NCBI RefSeq assembly: GCF_009930795.1
Contig: NZ_CP017146.1
Location: 682,001-746,000 of the forward strand
Source: Marisediminicola antarctica
Lineage (GTDB): Bacteria; Actinomycetota; Actinomycetes; Actinomycetales; Microbacteriaceae
Length of the DNA stretch: 64,000 nucleotides
Direction: 5' to 3'
A program made the position numbers and the translations under genes. How positions within the stretch are numbered: position 1 is the stretch's first letter; every line of letters begins with the position of its first letter. Below, piece after piece: positions 16,915 through 26,237 of this stretch. Below the pieces are notes generated by a model that did not search any database, was not told the DNA's origin, and saw only the letters and a program-made list of their open reading frames with translations.

Positions 16915-18011
16915 CAGGCATCGCACTAACCGGAGCGCACGGCTTCCTCGGCTGGCACACCCGCGCCGCGCTGCGCGAACAGGGCTTGGATGCTTCGGCC
17001 ATCGCGGTCGGCGATGCGTTCGACGCGACGTCCGCTGCGAGCGCGATCTCCGGCAGTTACCGCCTCATCCACCTTGCCGGAGTCAACCGCGCCAGCGATG
17101 ACGACGTGCGCGACGGCAACCTGCGCTTCGCCGAGCAGGTCGCCTCCGCGCTCCTGCTCGCCGAGCATCCGCCCCGGGAGGTCGTCTTCGCGAACTCCAC
17201 GCAGGCCGCGAACGGCAGCGTCTACGGCGAAGCGAAGGCCGCGGCCGCGCAGATCGTGCGCACGGCCGCCGAGAAGGTCGGGGCGAACTTCTCCGACCTG
17301 CGACTGCCCAACCTCTTTGGCGAGCACGGCCGCCCTTTCTACAACGCTGCGACCGCCACCTTCAGCCATCTCCTCGCCCAGGGCGAGACGCCCAGCGTCG
17401 AGCACGACCGCGAACTGACCCTCCTGCACGCGCAGGACGCGGCCGACCTCCTGATCGGCGCGCCGGACCCCGGAGAACTCGAACGGCTCAGCGCGCACGA
17501 CACCGTGGCTGGGCTGCTCGACCGGCTGCAGGGCATCGCCGCCGCCTATAGGCGCGGGGAGATCCCGGATGTCGCGGGCAAGTTCGATCGCGACCTGTTC
17601 AACACCTACCGCTCCTACACGTTCCCCGACCAGGCGCCCGTGCGCCTGACGCGGCACGCCGATGACCGGGGCTCGTTCTTCGAGATCATCCGGTCGCGCG
17701 GCGGTTGCGGGCAGTCGTCGTTCTCGACGACCGTGCCTGGCATCAGCCGCGGCGATCACTTTCACCGCCGCAAGATCGAGCGGTTCACAGTGCTCTCCGG
17801 CAGCGCCACGATCGCGCTGCGCAAGCTGTTCACCGACGAGGTGCACGAGTTTCGCGTCACCGGTGACGCACCCGTCGCCGTCGACATGCCGACCATGTGG
17901 TCGCACAAGATCACCAACACCGGATCAGACCTGCTATACACGTCGTTCTGGACGAATGACATCTTTGACACCGAGAACCCAGACACCATCGCGGAGGCAG
18001 TGAACGCATGA
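16911..18011 (+). CDS. fnlB: UDP-sugar 4-ketoreductase with cupin domain (FnlB/CapF/WbjC)
   Basis: 366 residues. The N-terminal SDR domain (GAHGFLGWHTRAAL, HLAGVNRA, VYGEAKAAA, LRLPNLFGE) reduces the 4-keto sugar. The C-terminal cupin (about 245-355; GISRGDHFHRRKIERFTVLSG, PVAVDMPTMWSHKI) performs the 3-epimerisation in characterised CapF and binds a metal through the histidines. Length and domain order match CapF (about 369 residues). GTG start with a 4-bp GTGA overlap. Confidence 0.92.
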   Translation: MTGIALTGAHGFLGWHTRAALREQGLDASAIAVGDAFDATSAASAISGSYRLIHLAGVNRASDDDVRDGNLRFAEQVASALLLAEHPPREVVFANSTQAANGSVYGEAKAAAAQIVRTAAEKVGANFSDLRLPNLFGEHGRPFYNAATATFSHLLAQGETPSVEHDRELTLLHAQDAADLLIGAPDPGELERLSAHDTVAGLLDRLQGIAAAYRRGEIPDVAGKFDRDLFNTYRSYTFPDQAPVRLTRHADDRGSFFEIIRSRGGCGQSSFSTTVPGISRGDHFHRRKIERFTVLSGSATIALRKLFTDEVHEFRVTGDAPVAVDMPTMWSHKITNTGSDLLYTSFWTNDIFDTENPDTIAEAVNA

Positions 18012-19153
18012 ACGCCCAACTCAAGGTTGTGACGGTCGTCGGCACCCGTCCCGAAATCATCCGCCTCGCGGCGACCATCAAGCGCCTGGACAAGTACACG
18101 AACCACGTGCTCGTGCACACCGGGCAGAACTACGACCATCAGCTCAATGAGGTCTTCTTCAAAGATCTCGGGCTGCGCGCTCCGGACCATTTTCTCAATG
18201 CCGACACCAGCTCTCTTGGCGCCGTGCTCGGATCGATTCTTGCGAAGGTGGAGGCGGTGCTCGAGGCGGAGCGTCCCGACGCGATGGTCGTGCTCGGCGA
18301 CACGAACAGCTGCATCTCGGCTCTCATGGCCAAGCGGATGAAGATTCCCGTCTACCACATGGAGGCGGGCAATCGCTCGTTCGACGAGAACGTGCCGGAG
18401 GAGACCAACCGCCGCATGGTCGACCATGTTTCCGACTACAACCTCGTCTACACGGAGCACGCGCGGCGCAACCTCCTCGCTGAGGGGATTCATCCGTCGC
18501 GCATCCTGCTGACGGGATCCCCGATGCGCGAGGTGCTCGAGGCGAACGCGGCGGCGATCGACGCGAGTGACGTGCTCGCCGAGCAGGGACTGGAGCGCGG
18601 CGGGTACTTCCTCGTCAGCCTGCACCGGGAGGAGAACGTCGACAACCCGACACGCCTCGCGGCGGTGCTCGGTGCGCTCGGCCAGCTCGCCGACGCCTAC
18701 GCACTGCCCGTGCTCGTGTCGACTCACCCGCGAACGCGCAAGCGGTTGGAGGACCAGTCCGAGGAGCTCAAGGGCAAACTCACTTTCCACCCACCGTTCG
18801 GCTTCAACGACTACGTGCGGCTGCAGAAGTCGGCAAAGGTCGTGCTCTCGGACAGCGGCACCATCAGCGAAGAATCGGCCATCCTGGGCTTCCCGGGAGT
18901 CTCACTGCGCGACGCGATCGAGCGCCCCGAGGCCATCGACACCGGCGTCACCATCACCTCTGGCGTTGAGGCGGACAGCGTGCTCGAGGCCGTCGCCATG
19001 ACGCTACGACAGTTCGAGGAGGATGGGCCTGCCACCGTGCCCGCCGAGTACCTCATAGACGACGCGTCGCGCCGCGCCGTGAGCTTTATACGGTCGACGG
19101 CGATGACGCACCACGCGCGCACAGGCATTCGGAGAGGAGGCAGTCACTCGTGA
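18008..19153 (+). CDS. fnlC: non-hydrolysing UDP-N-acetyl sugar 2-epimerase (FnlC/CapG/WbjD)
   Basis: 381 residues with WecB-fold motifs: VGTRPEIIRLA, HTGQNYDHQLNEVFF, GDTNSCISALMAKR, MEAGNRSFDENVPEETNRRMVDH, SLHREENVDNPTR and SDSGTISEESAILGFPGVSLR. It would epimerise C2 in the last step to UDP-L-FucNAc. Context (directly after FnlA and FnlB) separates it from the housekeeping ManNAc-forming WecB. ATGA overlap with the gene before; a GGAGAGGAGG ribosome site for the next gene lies inside its 3' end. Confidence 0.92.
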   Translation: MNAQLKVVTVVGTRPEIIRLAATIKRLDKYTNHVLVHTGQNYDHQLNEVFFKDLGLRAPDHFLNADTSSLGAVLGSILAKVEAVLEAERPDAMVVLGDTNSCISALMAKRMKIPVYHMEAGNRSFDENVPEETNRRMVDHVSDYNLVYTEHARRNLLAEGIHPSRILLTGSPMREVLEANAAAIDASDVLAEQGLERGGYFLVSLHREENVDNPTRLAAVLGALGQLADAYALPVLVSTHPRTRKRLEDQSEELKGKLTFHPPFGFNDYVRLQKSAKVVLSDSGTISEESAILGFPGVSLRDAIERPEAIDTGVTITSGVEADSVLEAVAMTLRQFEEDGPATVPAEYLIDDASRRAVSFIRSTAMTHHARTGIRRGGSHS

Positions 19154-19641
19154 TCAAAGCAATTTTGTCGACAAGTGGCGTGCGTGCAGTGCGCCGGTGC
19201 CGGCACGTCGTGCTGTGGATCAAAGCGGGCGGACACTTGGCTGTGGGTCGGGAATTCGTTGTTGGGCCGCGCGCCCGAGTCGCACGCGGCGCATCGATCA
19301 GGGCAGGCTCCCGGGTGAACATCGGTTCGGATTTCGTAACCCACGATCATGTCGAGATCGGCAACGACGTCATGATTTCGTCGAGTGTCTCGTTCATCGG
19401 GAACGATCATTCGTTCGATGAGTTGGGCATGACGATTCAGGATCAGAAACTTTTGCCGCGCGCATTGGTGCGCCTGGAAGGGGACAACCTGATCGGCTTC
19501 GGGACAATCATTCTCGGTAATGTGACGATCGGACAGGGGACCATTGTTGGCGCCGGCTCCCTGGTAACGCGAGACTTGCCACCCAACACCGTGTGTGTGG
19601 GCCGCCCTGCTCGCCCCATTCGAAATCGTGCCGAGAAGTGA
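19150..19641 (+). CDS. hexapeptide-repeat acyltransferase (WbbJ/LacA-like)
   Basis: 163 residues of left-handed beta-helix. Hexapeptide turns run from about residue 42 (GARVARGASIRAGSRVNIGS) to 150, with the catalytic-type histidine in IGNDHSFDE and the end LGNVTIGQGTIVGAGSLV. It probably O-acetylates a sugar of the repeat unit using acetyl-CoA. GTG start with GTGA overlap and an upstream GGAGG. From here the DNA shows more A/T at third codon positions than the preceding genes. Confidence 0.85.
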   Translation: MIKAILSTSGVRAVRRCRHVVLWIKAGGHLAVGREFVVGPRARVARGASIRAGSRVNIGSDFVTHDHVEIGNDVMISSSVSFIGNDHSFDELGMTIQDQKLLPRALVRLEGDNLIGFGTIILGNVTIGQGTIVGAGSLVTRDLPPNTVCVGRPARPIRNRAEK

Positions 19642-20729
19642 CATCGGCCCTGATCGTCTACCCGTTCATGCCGAGCTATCGGTATGGCGTGTTCACTGGG
19701 CTGGATGCCTCTGACGAGTTTGAGTACACCTTCGCGTCGGATGTCTCCAGCGACAATGGCGTGCCCGTGCTTCCCCCGTCCGTGGTTAAGAGACACGTCT
19801 TGGTTCGAACAACCCGCATCGGGAGTGCCACCTGGCAAAGAGGTCTGCTGCCGCACATTGCCAAGAATAAGTACGAGATCGTGATCTTTTTAGGTGACGT
19901 GTCGCACCTGTCGACATGGGTGGCCGCAGGCATCCTTCGAGCCCGTGGCGCCAAGGTCTTCTATTGGACCATCGGATGGCACAACCCAGAGGCCGGGTTG
20001 AAGCGCTTGATTCGGTTGGCCTTCTATCGTCTAGCGAACAAACTGCTTCTCTACGGGGAGACGGCGCGTTCTCTTGGGGTGATGCACGGCTACCCGCAAG
20101 CGCGGATGGTTGTGATTGGGAACAGTCATGTCTCTCCACCTCGGCTAGGGGAAAGGCGGATGGAGGGCGACGCGTCCGTCAAGTCGGCGTTCCCAATTGT
20201 TGGCGCGGTTATTCGCTTGAATCAAGTCAAGCGTCTCGACTTACTCATTCGAGCGGCCGCCGAGCTCAAAAGGCGGGGCGATCCAATCACTGTCGTATTG
20301 GTCGGCGAAGGGCCAGCGCGAGGGGGCCTGGAGCATCTGGCAAGTGGCCTCGGCGTCGATGTGCGTTTTCTCGGGGCCATCTATGACCGTGATGCAGTGG
20401 CCCGGCTGTACACCGAGATTCTCGTGACGGTGGTCCCTTCTGCTGTGGGTTTGACCGCAATACAGAGTCTTCACCACGGAGTTCCCGTGGTGACAGACGG
20501 TGACGCCTACACGCAGATGCCAGAGTGGGAGGCGGTGCGCGATGGGGTCACTGGGGGCCTGTTTGCCCAAGGAAAAGTCAGCGCACTCGCAGACGAGATC
20601 TCCCGATGGTTGAGGATGGTTGCGACGGACCGCGATGGTATTGCTGTGCGGTGCCGCGCGGAGGTGGAGACTCGTTGGTCGCCTGCCGTTCAGACACGAC
20701 GAATCGAGCAGGCCCTACGTGGTGATTAG
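19638..20729 (+). CDS. GT4-type glycosyltransferase
   Basis: 363 residues of GT-B fold. The C-terminal domain has the donor-binding layout: VGAVIRLNQVKRLDLLIRAA (beta-alpha after the linker), VVLVGEGPARGGLEHLA, RFLGAIYDRDAVARLYT and the loop PSAVGLTAIQSLHHGVPVV in place of E-x7-E. It adds one sugar to the lipid-linked repeat unit at the inner face of the membrane; sugar and linkage cannot be told. GTG 19638 overlaps the previous stop (GTGA). Codon use is less GC-biased than in the genes before 19 kb. Confidence 0.82.
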   Translation: MTSALIVYPFMPSYRYGVFTGLDASDEFEYTFASDVSSDNGVPVLPPSVVKRHVLVRTTRIGSATWQRGLLPHIAKNKYEIVIFLGDVSHLSTWVAAGILRARGAKVFYWTIGWHNPEAGLKRLIRLAFYRLANKLLLYGETARSLGVMHGYPQARMVVIGNSHVSPPRLGERRMEGDASVKSAFPIVGAVIRLNQVKRLDLLIRAAAELKRRGDPITVVLVGEGPARGGLEHLASGLGVDVRFLGAIYDRDAVARLYTEILVTVVPSAVGLTAIQSLHHGVPVVTDGDAYTQMPEWEAVRDGVTGGLFAQGKVSALADEISRWLRMVATDRDGIAVRCRAEVETRWSPAVQTRRIEQALRGD

Positions 20730-21990
20730 GAAAAACAATGTTGCTCGATTGCGCCCTGATCTGAGGGCGGGTTTTGTGGCGGCTGCTCAAAAGCTCCGGC
20801 CCGGTGGTGCCGACCCAGTGCTCGCGACGGCACTAGTCGCGGTGGGTTTTGGCAACCTAATCCTGCCAGCGGTCGTGCAGGACGCGGGTCCGATCGACTA
20901 TCTGCTTGTATCGCTCGCTGTTTGCATTCTCTTCGTTGCGCTCGGCGTGCGAATCGTCATCGGCCGTCTTCGGTGCGCGGAGTTCGTGCTTTTGTTTTGT
21001 CTGGCGGCCGTGCCGGCTTTCTTCGTGGCACCGTTGAATGGGTATGGCATCACGAAGGCGCTTGCGTTCGGAATCGCGGCGATTCTGATGGTGGCACCCT
21101 CGGCGTTCCGGAGACCAACTGTGCCCTACCGGTTGGTGCTCCTTCTTATCGGCGCAAGCTCGGCGGTGTTGACGGTTCTCCTGTTTGTATTCGGGGAGCC
21201 GACATCGAGCGGTCGATTCTCGGTGTTCGATTTGAACCCTATTGCGGTTGCCCGCAGCTGTGCGCTTCTTGCCGTGATAGCGGTCGCAGTCTCGATGACA
21301 CACTGGCGTCTGCTGGGTCGAAGCCGATGGGTCCTGCTGACCGCGGCCTTGGTGGCTCTCGCTTGTGTGATCGCCACGGGCAGCCGTGGCCCGCTCTTGT
21401 CGGCGGTGCTCGCCCTGGGCGGGCTCGTCGTCGTCCTTGTTCTCCTCCGACGAATAGGCGGGCGCGTGGTTGCCATCCTGGCTGCGACCGGGGCCGCAGG
21501 CGTCGGCGTCCTCGCCGTTGTGAGCCCTGACGGGCTTGGCCGGATTCTCCGACTGGGCGATTCGGGTAGGGGTGACCTCTTCGCGGGCACGCTCACCGCA
21601 TTCATGGAGAACCCCCTCGGGATCGGATGGGGGAACCTTGCAAACTACCTTCCGGAGTACGGCACGCCCGATGGTTTCACGCTTTACCCGCACAACATAT
21701 TTCTCGAGATCGGCTCCGAAGGCGGGGTTTTCGCTTTGATTGCATTTGTCGCCCTGATCGTGAGTGCGATTGTGGTGGTGGTCAAGGCGGCCAAGGACGA
21801 GATCGCCGTTGCCCCCGCACTGCTTGCAGTCCTGCTATTTGCGCTCGCAAATGCGCAATTCTCGAGCGACATCGTCGGCAACAGGCTCCTGTGGCTGGCG
21901 CTTGGGCTCATCTTTGCGCTGCCAGTAGGGAACTCTCCTCGCAACCCTATGTTCCGCTCGCGAGTTGCTAAGTCGGAGGCGCAGCTGTGA
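20722..21990 (+). CDS. O-antigen ligase/polymerase-like membrane protein (Wzy-like)
   Basis: About 422 residues with ten or more hydrophobic segments. A periplasmic-type loop (about 275-325) holds GRILRLGDSGRGDLFAGTL, ENPLGIGWGN and YPHNIFLEIGSEGG. The PHN(I/L)..E..EGG pattern is characteristic of the Wzy_C/O-antigen ligase family. In this operon it most likely polymerises the repeat unit. GTG 20722 (or 20719) overlaps the previous gene by 8-11 bp; the ribosome site is weak. Confidence 0.85.
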   Translation: MIRKNNVARLRPDLRAGFVAAAQKLRPGGADPVLATALVAVGFGNLILPAVVQDAGPIDYLLVSLAVCILFVALGVRIVIGRLRCAEFVLLFCLAAVPAFFVAPLNGYGITKALAFGIAAILMVAPSAFRRPTVPYRLVLLLIGASSAVLTVLLFVFGEPTSSGRFSVFDLNPIAVARSCALLAVIAVAVSMTHWRLLGRSRWVLLTAALVALACVIATGSRGPLLSAVLALGGLVVVLVLLRRIGGRVVAILAATGAAGVGVLAVVSPDGLGRILRLGDSGRGDLFAGTLTAFMENPLGIGWGNLANYLPEYGTPDGFTLYPHNIFLEIGSEGGVFALIAFVALIVSAIVVVVKAAKDEIAVAPALLAVLLFALANAQFSSDIVGNRLLWLALGLIFALPVGNSPRNPMFRSRVAKSEAQL

Positions 21991-23126
21991 CTCGGTTCCT
22001 GATCGTCGAGGAGCGCGCGAGCGGCCATCTGCTTGTCTTCGTGCGCGTCGTGGCGGAGCATGCGCTCGCGGCGGGGCACAGCGTGATTGTCGCGCTGCCA
22101 CCCAGCGCGCGCGCAAGTTCTGAGTTTTCGAAGCACCTGAGTGGGCTACTCGGGCGCGTACAGTGGCTCGATTTGGTCGGTGTGGTTACACCGGCCACGG
22201 TCAACGTGCTTGCCCGGGAGTCACAGGCGGACGTGGCGGTGGTTCCACATGGGGACGAGCTGGCGACCCGGTATGCCTTTTCGCTCGGCGTCCGACCTCT
22301 CGCATGCGCAGTCAGACTGCTGATCATGCGCGATCCGCGCTGGGAAAAACCGGCCCCGCTGCAGCGCAGATTCCGCAATGCCGTCAAGCTCGCGCTGGTT
22401 CGGCTTGCGTCACTTAAACGGGGAGTCGAGGTGGTCTGGCTCCGCGAGCCTTCGTTCACGCCAGGAAGCTCGACGCAATCGTTCGCTATAGACCCATTTA
22501 TTGCCGACGGCTCCTGGGAAGCGATCGACGCCGAGGCGGCCCATCTGCGCTCGAACTTGAAAATGCATCCGGATGTCTTCTGGTTTGGAATGACTGGGGC
22601 AATCACCGATCGCAAGAACCTTCCGATGGTGCTCAAATCACTTGCCTTGTTCCTCGAGGCACGTCCAGATGCACAAATTGGCTTTGCGATTATCGGCCCG
22701 ATCGTTAGCGACCAGGGCCTCACCGCAGACTGGGTGCGGGCCGAGACATCCCGCCTCGATCTCGCTTTGGTGATTGTAAACCGACTTTTGAGCAATTTCG
22801 AAATGAACGCGGCCGTCGCGGCTTTGGATGCGGTCGTCATGGCTTACTCGACGCATTCGCCCAATTCGACTCTCGGGAAGGCCCACGTTCTCGGCACCCG
22901 GCTGGTGGCAGCTGGGCCTCCGTCCGTACGCGGATTCGTGCGCGCCCTCGACGCCGGGTGGGAGAGTGTGCTCGAGGCCACAGCGATGGCCGAGAACCTG
23001 GAGCTGGCGTGGGAGGCTGCCCCGCCGGCGAAGCATCCGGACGCAATTCCCGAATCCGGGTTCGCCCGATCGCTGCTCGGCCTAGAAAGCACTGAGTCTG
23101 CTCGGGCAGGTGGCAACGATCTTTAA
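21987..23126 (+). CDS. putative GT-B glycosyltransferase
   Basis: 379 residues. Two Rossmann-like halves are visible: an N-terminal half with LIVEERASGHLLVFVRVVAEHALAAGH and a C-terminal half with FGMTGAITDRKNLPMVLKSL, IGPIVSD and a helix-rich end. The C-terminal TDRKN..L..AL pattern resembles GT4 enzymes, but the E-x7-E motif is not clear. It is placed in this role mainly from its position between the polymerase and the flippase. GTGA overlap at the start. Confidence 0.68.
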   Translation: MTRFLIVEERASGHLLVFVRVVAEHALAAGHSVIVALPPSARASSEFSKHLSGLLGRVQWLDLVGVVTPATVNVLARESQADVAVVPHGDELATRYAFSLGVRPLACAVRLLIMRDPRWEKPAPLQRRFRNAVKLALVRLASLKRGVEVVWLREPSFTPGSSTQSFAIDPFIADGSWEAIDAEAAHLRSNLKMHPDVFWFGMTGAITDRKNLPMVLKSLALFLEARPDAQIGFAIIGPIVSDQGLTADWVRAETSRLDLALVIVNRLLSNFEMNAAVAALDAVVMAYSTHSPNSTLGKAHVLGTRLVAAGPPSVRGFVRALDAGWESVLEATAMAENLELAWEAAPPAKHPDAIPESGFARSLLGLESTESARAGGNDL

Positions 23127-24312
23127 GGCATTGGCGACCAGTGCGGGCGCGAACGCCGTTGCATCGGTATTCGGCAGCGTCGCTGTGCTCATCGTGATTG
23201 CCGTGCTGTTGCCATCCGAGTGGGGTCGGTCGGCCGCGCTCCTCGGCATCGGCCAATTCCTCGGCGCCGCTCTGAGCTTTGGGTCACCGATCGAACGGAT
23301 TCGTCGTTACAGTCGGTTGGCTGACGATGAGGTGTTTCGGGCGGCTCGGGTGGACTCCGTGGCACGACTTGCCGTCGCAGCCCTGTTACTCGCTCTTGCA
23401 GCCGTCGGAGCCTTCCTGTGGCCGGTCTCGGGCGTAGTGCTGCTCACCGCCTGTGGCGTGTTTGTGAGCATGGGCTCTTCGAACCACTACATTGCTCAGC
23501 GCCGATTCGTTATTGCCGGCATATTTCTCACCTCGGAAAAGCTCTTGGCTCTGGCGATTGTCCTCGTGGCAGTCCAACTGTCCGTTCTGACTTATGCGAC
23601 GCTGCCCATTGCGATCGGGGCGGCCGGCGTAATCACCGGTATCGGTGCGTTCATCGCGATGCGGCCCAGCCGGGAATCGTTCGCCGCCGGTGCCAAACTC
23701 CGTCCTGTGCTCGCCATCTGGAGGGAATCGGGATTCCTCGGGTTAGCGAGCCTTGCCCCCGCTGCGCTGCTGCTCGACGCCACCATCGTGGTTTTCGTAT
23801 CCGGGGAGAACGAGGCAGGTTTGCTGGCGGTCGCATCCCGCTTAACTGCCCCACTTGGGATTGCTGCGACGGCATTAGTTGCCGTCATCCTGCCCCACTA
23901 TTCATCCTCTTCAATGCGCACGACACCCTCGGTCGGACGCCGAGGTCGAATGATCGTCGTTGCACTGATTCTCGCACTCGGGTTGATTCTTGTGACGGCT
24001 GACTCCTGGGTCCCTCTCCTGTTTTCGGACCGATACCTCGGCGCTGTCTGGCCAGTACGGTTTTACGTCGCAAATGTCATTGTCGTGCTGGGCACCCGGG
24101 CGCTGGTCACAATCCTGCAAGCGTGGAATGACGACCGCACTGCGTCCCTTCTCGTGGTGGGTCAAGTCGGGCTTGCGTTGGCAGGGCTGTGGTTGGGTGC
24201 CGAACTGGGCGACGCCGTGGGGGCTTCTCTAGCGGTGCTCACCTCCAACATTCTGCTTGTCGTCGCGCTCTGGTGGCGGGTTCGACGAGTGTCTGGGCGC
24301 CACGCCCGTTAG
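23110..24312 (+). CDS. Wzx-like polysaccharide flippase
   Basis: 400 residues, nearly all hydrophobic, with about 11-12 membrane helices. There are short charged loops such as PIERIRRYSRLADDEV near 58 and RPSRESF near 180. The layout (MATIFKALATSAGANAVASVFGSV at the N-terminus) fits the MATE/MOP lipid-flippase group. It would move the undecaprenyl-linked repeat unit across the membrane. GTG start overlaps the previous gene by 17 bp. It is the last gene of the contiguous overlapping operon. Confidence 0.8.
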   Translation: MATIFKALATSAGANAVASVFGSVAVLIVIAVLLPSEWGRSAALLGIGQFLGAALSFGSPIERIRRYSRLADDEVFRAARVDSVARLAVAALLLALAAVGAFLWPVSGVVLLTACGVFVSMGSSNHYIAQRRFVIAGIFLTSEKLLALAIVLVAVQLSVLTYATLPIAIGAAGVITGIGAFIAMRPSRESFAAGAKLRPVLAIWRESGFLGLASLAPAALLLDATIVVFVSGENEAGLLAVASRLTAPLGIAATALVAVILPHYSSSSMRTTPSVGRRGRMIVVALILALGLILVTADSWVPLLFSDRYLGAVWPVRFYVANVIVVLGTRALVTILQAWNDDRTASLLVVGQVGLALAGLWLGAELGDAVGASLAVLTSNILLVVALWWRVRRVSGRHAR

Positions 24313-24340
24313 GTGGCGGCGAGGCGGGGAGCAATTCGTT

Positions 24341-26212
24341 GTGTGGTTGACTGACCCAATGCGCGAGCCCGTTCCGATCCGACATTCACAGCGGATCCGG
24401 CGCAAGCGCGCCTCTATCGTCAGACGCCCCTGGTTCTGGGTGCTCGCGAGCGTGTTGCTCATCGCCGTCGCGATGCCCACCTGGATCGGTGTGCGCGCCC
24501 TGCTCGCCAAGTCCGAGCTCGAGGCTGCTCAGTCGCTGGCTGGTGATCTCACCGCGCAAGCCGCCGCACTCGACATGAAGGGCGCCACGGCGACGTTCGG
24601 CAAGATCGCCGACCACACGAAGAGCGCGCGCGGGCTGACGAGCGATCCCGTGTGGCGATTGGGTGAGCTCGTACCGAAACTCGGACCGAACCTCACGGTC
24701 GTGCGTGAGCTGGCGGCCGTCACCGACGACCTGATGCTCGATGTCGCCGCGCCGCTGCTCCGCGTCGCCGAGAACGTCGACCCCTCGTCCCTCGCGCCAA
24801 AGGATGGTGCTATCGACGTCTCGCTCATCACGGGAGCCGTACCCACCGTTCTTGACGCCAAAGCCGGTGTCGACGCCGCGACGTCTGCGATCGGCGGGAT
24901 CGACACCGCAGGAACGGTCGCTCAGCTAGCCGCAGCCAAGGACACGCTGGCCGGCCTGGTGGCTCAGATTGCTCCGATAACCGACACCCTCGCCGAAGTG
25001 CTTCCACTCGTAGGACCGGCTCTCGGCTCTGACGGGCTTCGCAACTACGTGGTGATGTTCCAGAACAACGCGGAGTCTCGAGCTCTCGGCGGCACCGCAT
25101 TGTCGTTCGCTCGGATCACGGCCGATCAGGGCAAGATCGAACTGGCGGAGATCCGCGCGGCGGGGTTCGCCAATTTCACGATCCACTCCGAGTCGATCGT
25201 GCCCGTCCCCGACGGCGTCTTGGACCTCTATCAGGGCACCTATGGCACGTTCATCCCTAACGCGACTGTGCGGCCCAGCTTCACCAGCGCCGCCGAAGTC
25301 GTTCAAGCGAACTGGCTTGAGGAGTTCGGCTACGAGGTCGACGCCATCATCTCGATCGATCCGGTCGCCCTCGGCTACATCCTCCGAGCCTCAGCCCCCA
25401 TCACACTGTCGACCGGCGACATGCTCACCAGCGACAGCTTGGTTCCGCTGCTGCTCAATGACGTGTACGCGAGATTCAACAGTGGCAACGTCGGCGTGGA
25501 CAACGTGGCGCAGGATGTCGTCTACGCGGAGGCGGTTGGGGCTACCTTCACGGCCTTGAGCAGCGGTCAGCTCGACTTCCCCCTTTTCTTGGCGGCGCTC
25601 AGCCAGGGCTGGGAGGAGCGCCGGGTGCTCTACTCCACCAGTGAACCGGGCGAACAGGCGCAACTTGCCAAGTACGGACTCAATGGGGAGATCCCGCGCA
25701 GTGACGAGAAGACCGAGCGCGTCGGCGTCTACTTTCAGGACAACGTCGGCTCGAAGCTGAACTACTACCTCAATCAGGCCGTGCGCCTGTCGACCGCGAC
25801 CTGCCGTGAGGATCAGCGCCCGAACTACCGCGTGAATGTCGATCTGACCTCGACGCTGCCCCAAGCCGATGTGAAGGCCCTGTCTCCGTCAATTGCAGGA
25901 AACTACCTCGCCGAAGGGTTGGAGAAAGGCGTGCAGCGCATGATCGTCATGCTCTACGCACCTCCCGGCGCGCAGATCATCGGCGCATCCGTCGATGGCC
26001 TTCCCGTCGAGCTCGAGATGCTCCATGACACCGACTTTCCAGTGGCAAAGGTAATCGTGAGCGTCCTGCCCGGCACCGCATCGACAGTGACTTATGACTT
26101 CGTGCCGGAAGCGGCCGGTGTCAAGGGATTCGAGGCGCAGGTGACACCGATGGTGCACCCGACGCCGATAACGACCGAAACGCTCGACTGCACCACGGTC
26201 GCGACGCAGTAA
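24341..26212 (+). CDS. DUF4012 domain membrane-anchored protein (copy 1)
   Basis: 623 residues. A basic N-terminus (RRKRASIVRR) leads to one membrane helix (about 27-47), and the rest should be extracellular. Conserved DUF4012 segments are MFQNNAESRALGGTALSFA, ESIVPVPDGVLDLYQGTYGTFIPNATVRPSF, SADPVALGYILRA-like DPVALGYILRASAP and a long beta-rich end. Function unknown; actinobacterial DUF4012 genes often sit beside surface-polysaccharide genes, as here. GTG 24341 has GGGGAG 9 nt upstream and follows the flippase by 28 bp, so it is probably in the same transcript. Confidence 0.85.
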   Translation: MWLTDPMREPVPIRHSQRIRRKRASIVRRPWFWVLASVLLIAVAMPTWIGVRALLAKSELEAAQSLAGDLTAQAAALDMKGATATFGKIADHTKSARGLTSDPVWRLGELVPKLGPNLTVVRELAAVTDDLMLDVAAPLLRVAENVDPSSLAPKDGAIDVSLITGAVPTVLDAKAGVDAATSAIGGIDTAGTVAQLAAAKDTLAGLVAQIAPITDTLAEVLPLVGPALGSDGLRNYVVMFQNNAESRALGGTALSFARITADQGKIELAEIRAAGFANFTIHSESIVPVPDGVLDLYQGTYGTFIPNATVRPSFTSAAEVVQANWLEEFGYEVDAIISIDPVALGYILRASAPITLSTGDMLTSDSLVPLLLNDVYARFNSGNVGVDNVAQDVVYAEAVGATFTALSSGQLDFPLFLAALSQGWEERRVLYSTSEPGEQAQLAKYGLNGEIPRSDEKTERVGVYFQDNVGSKLNYYLNQAVRLSTATCREDQRPNYRVNVDLTSTLPQADVKALSPSIAGNYLAEGLEKGVQRMIVMLYAPPGAQIIGASVDGLPVELEMLHDTDFPVAKVIVSVLPGTASTVTYDFVPEAAGVKGFEAQVTPMVHPTPITTETLDCTTVATQ

Positions 26213-26237
26213 CACCCCCGCAGTCGGGCCTTCGTGC

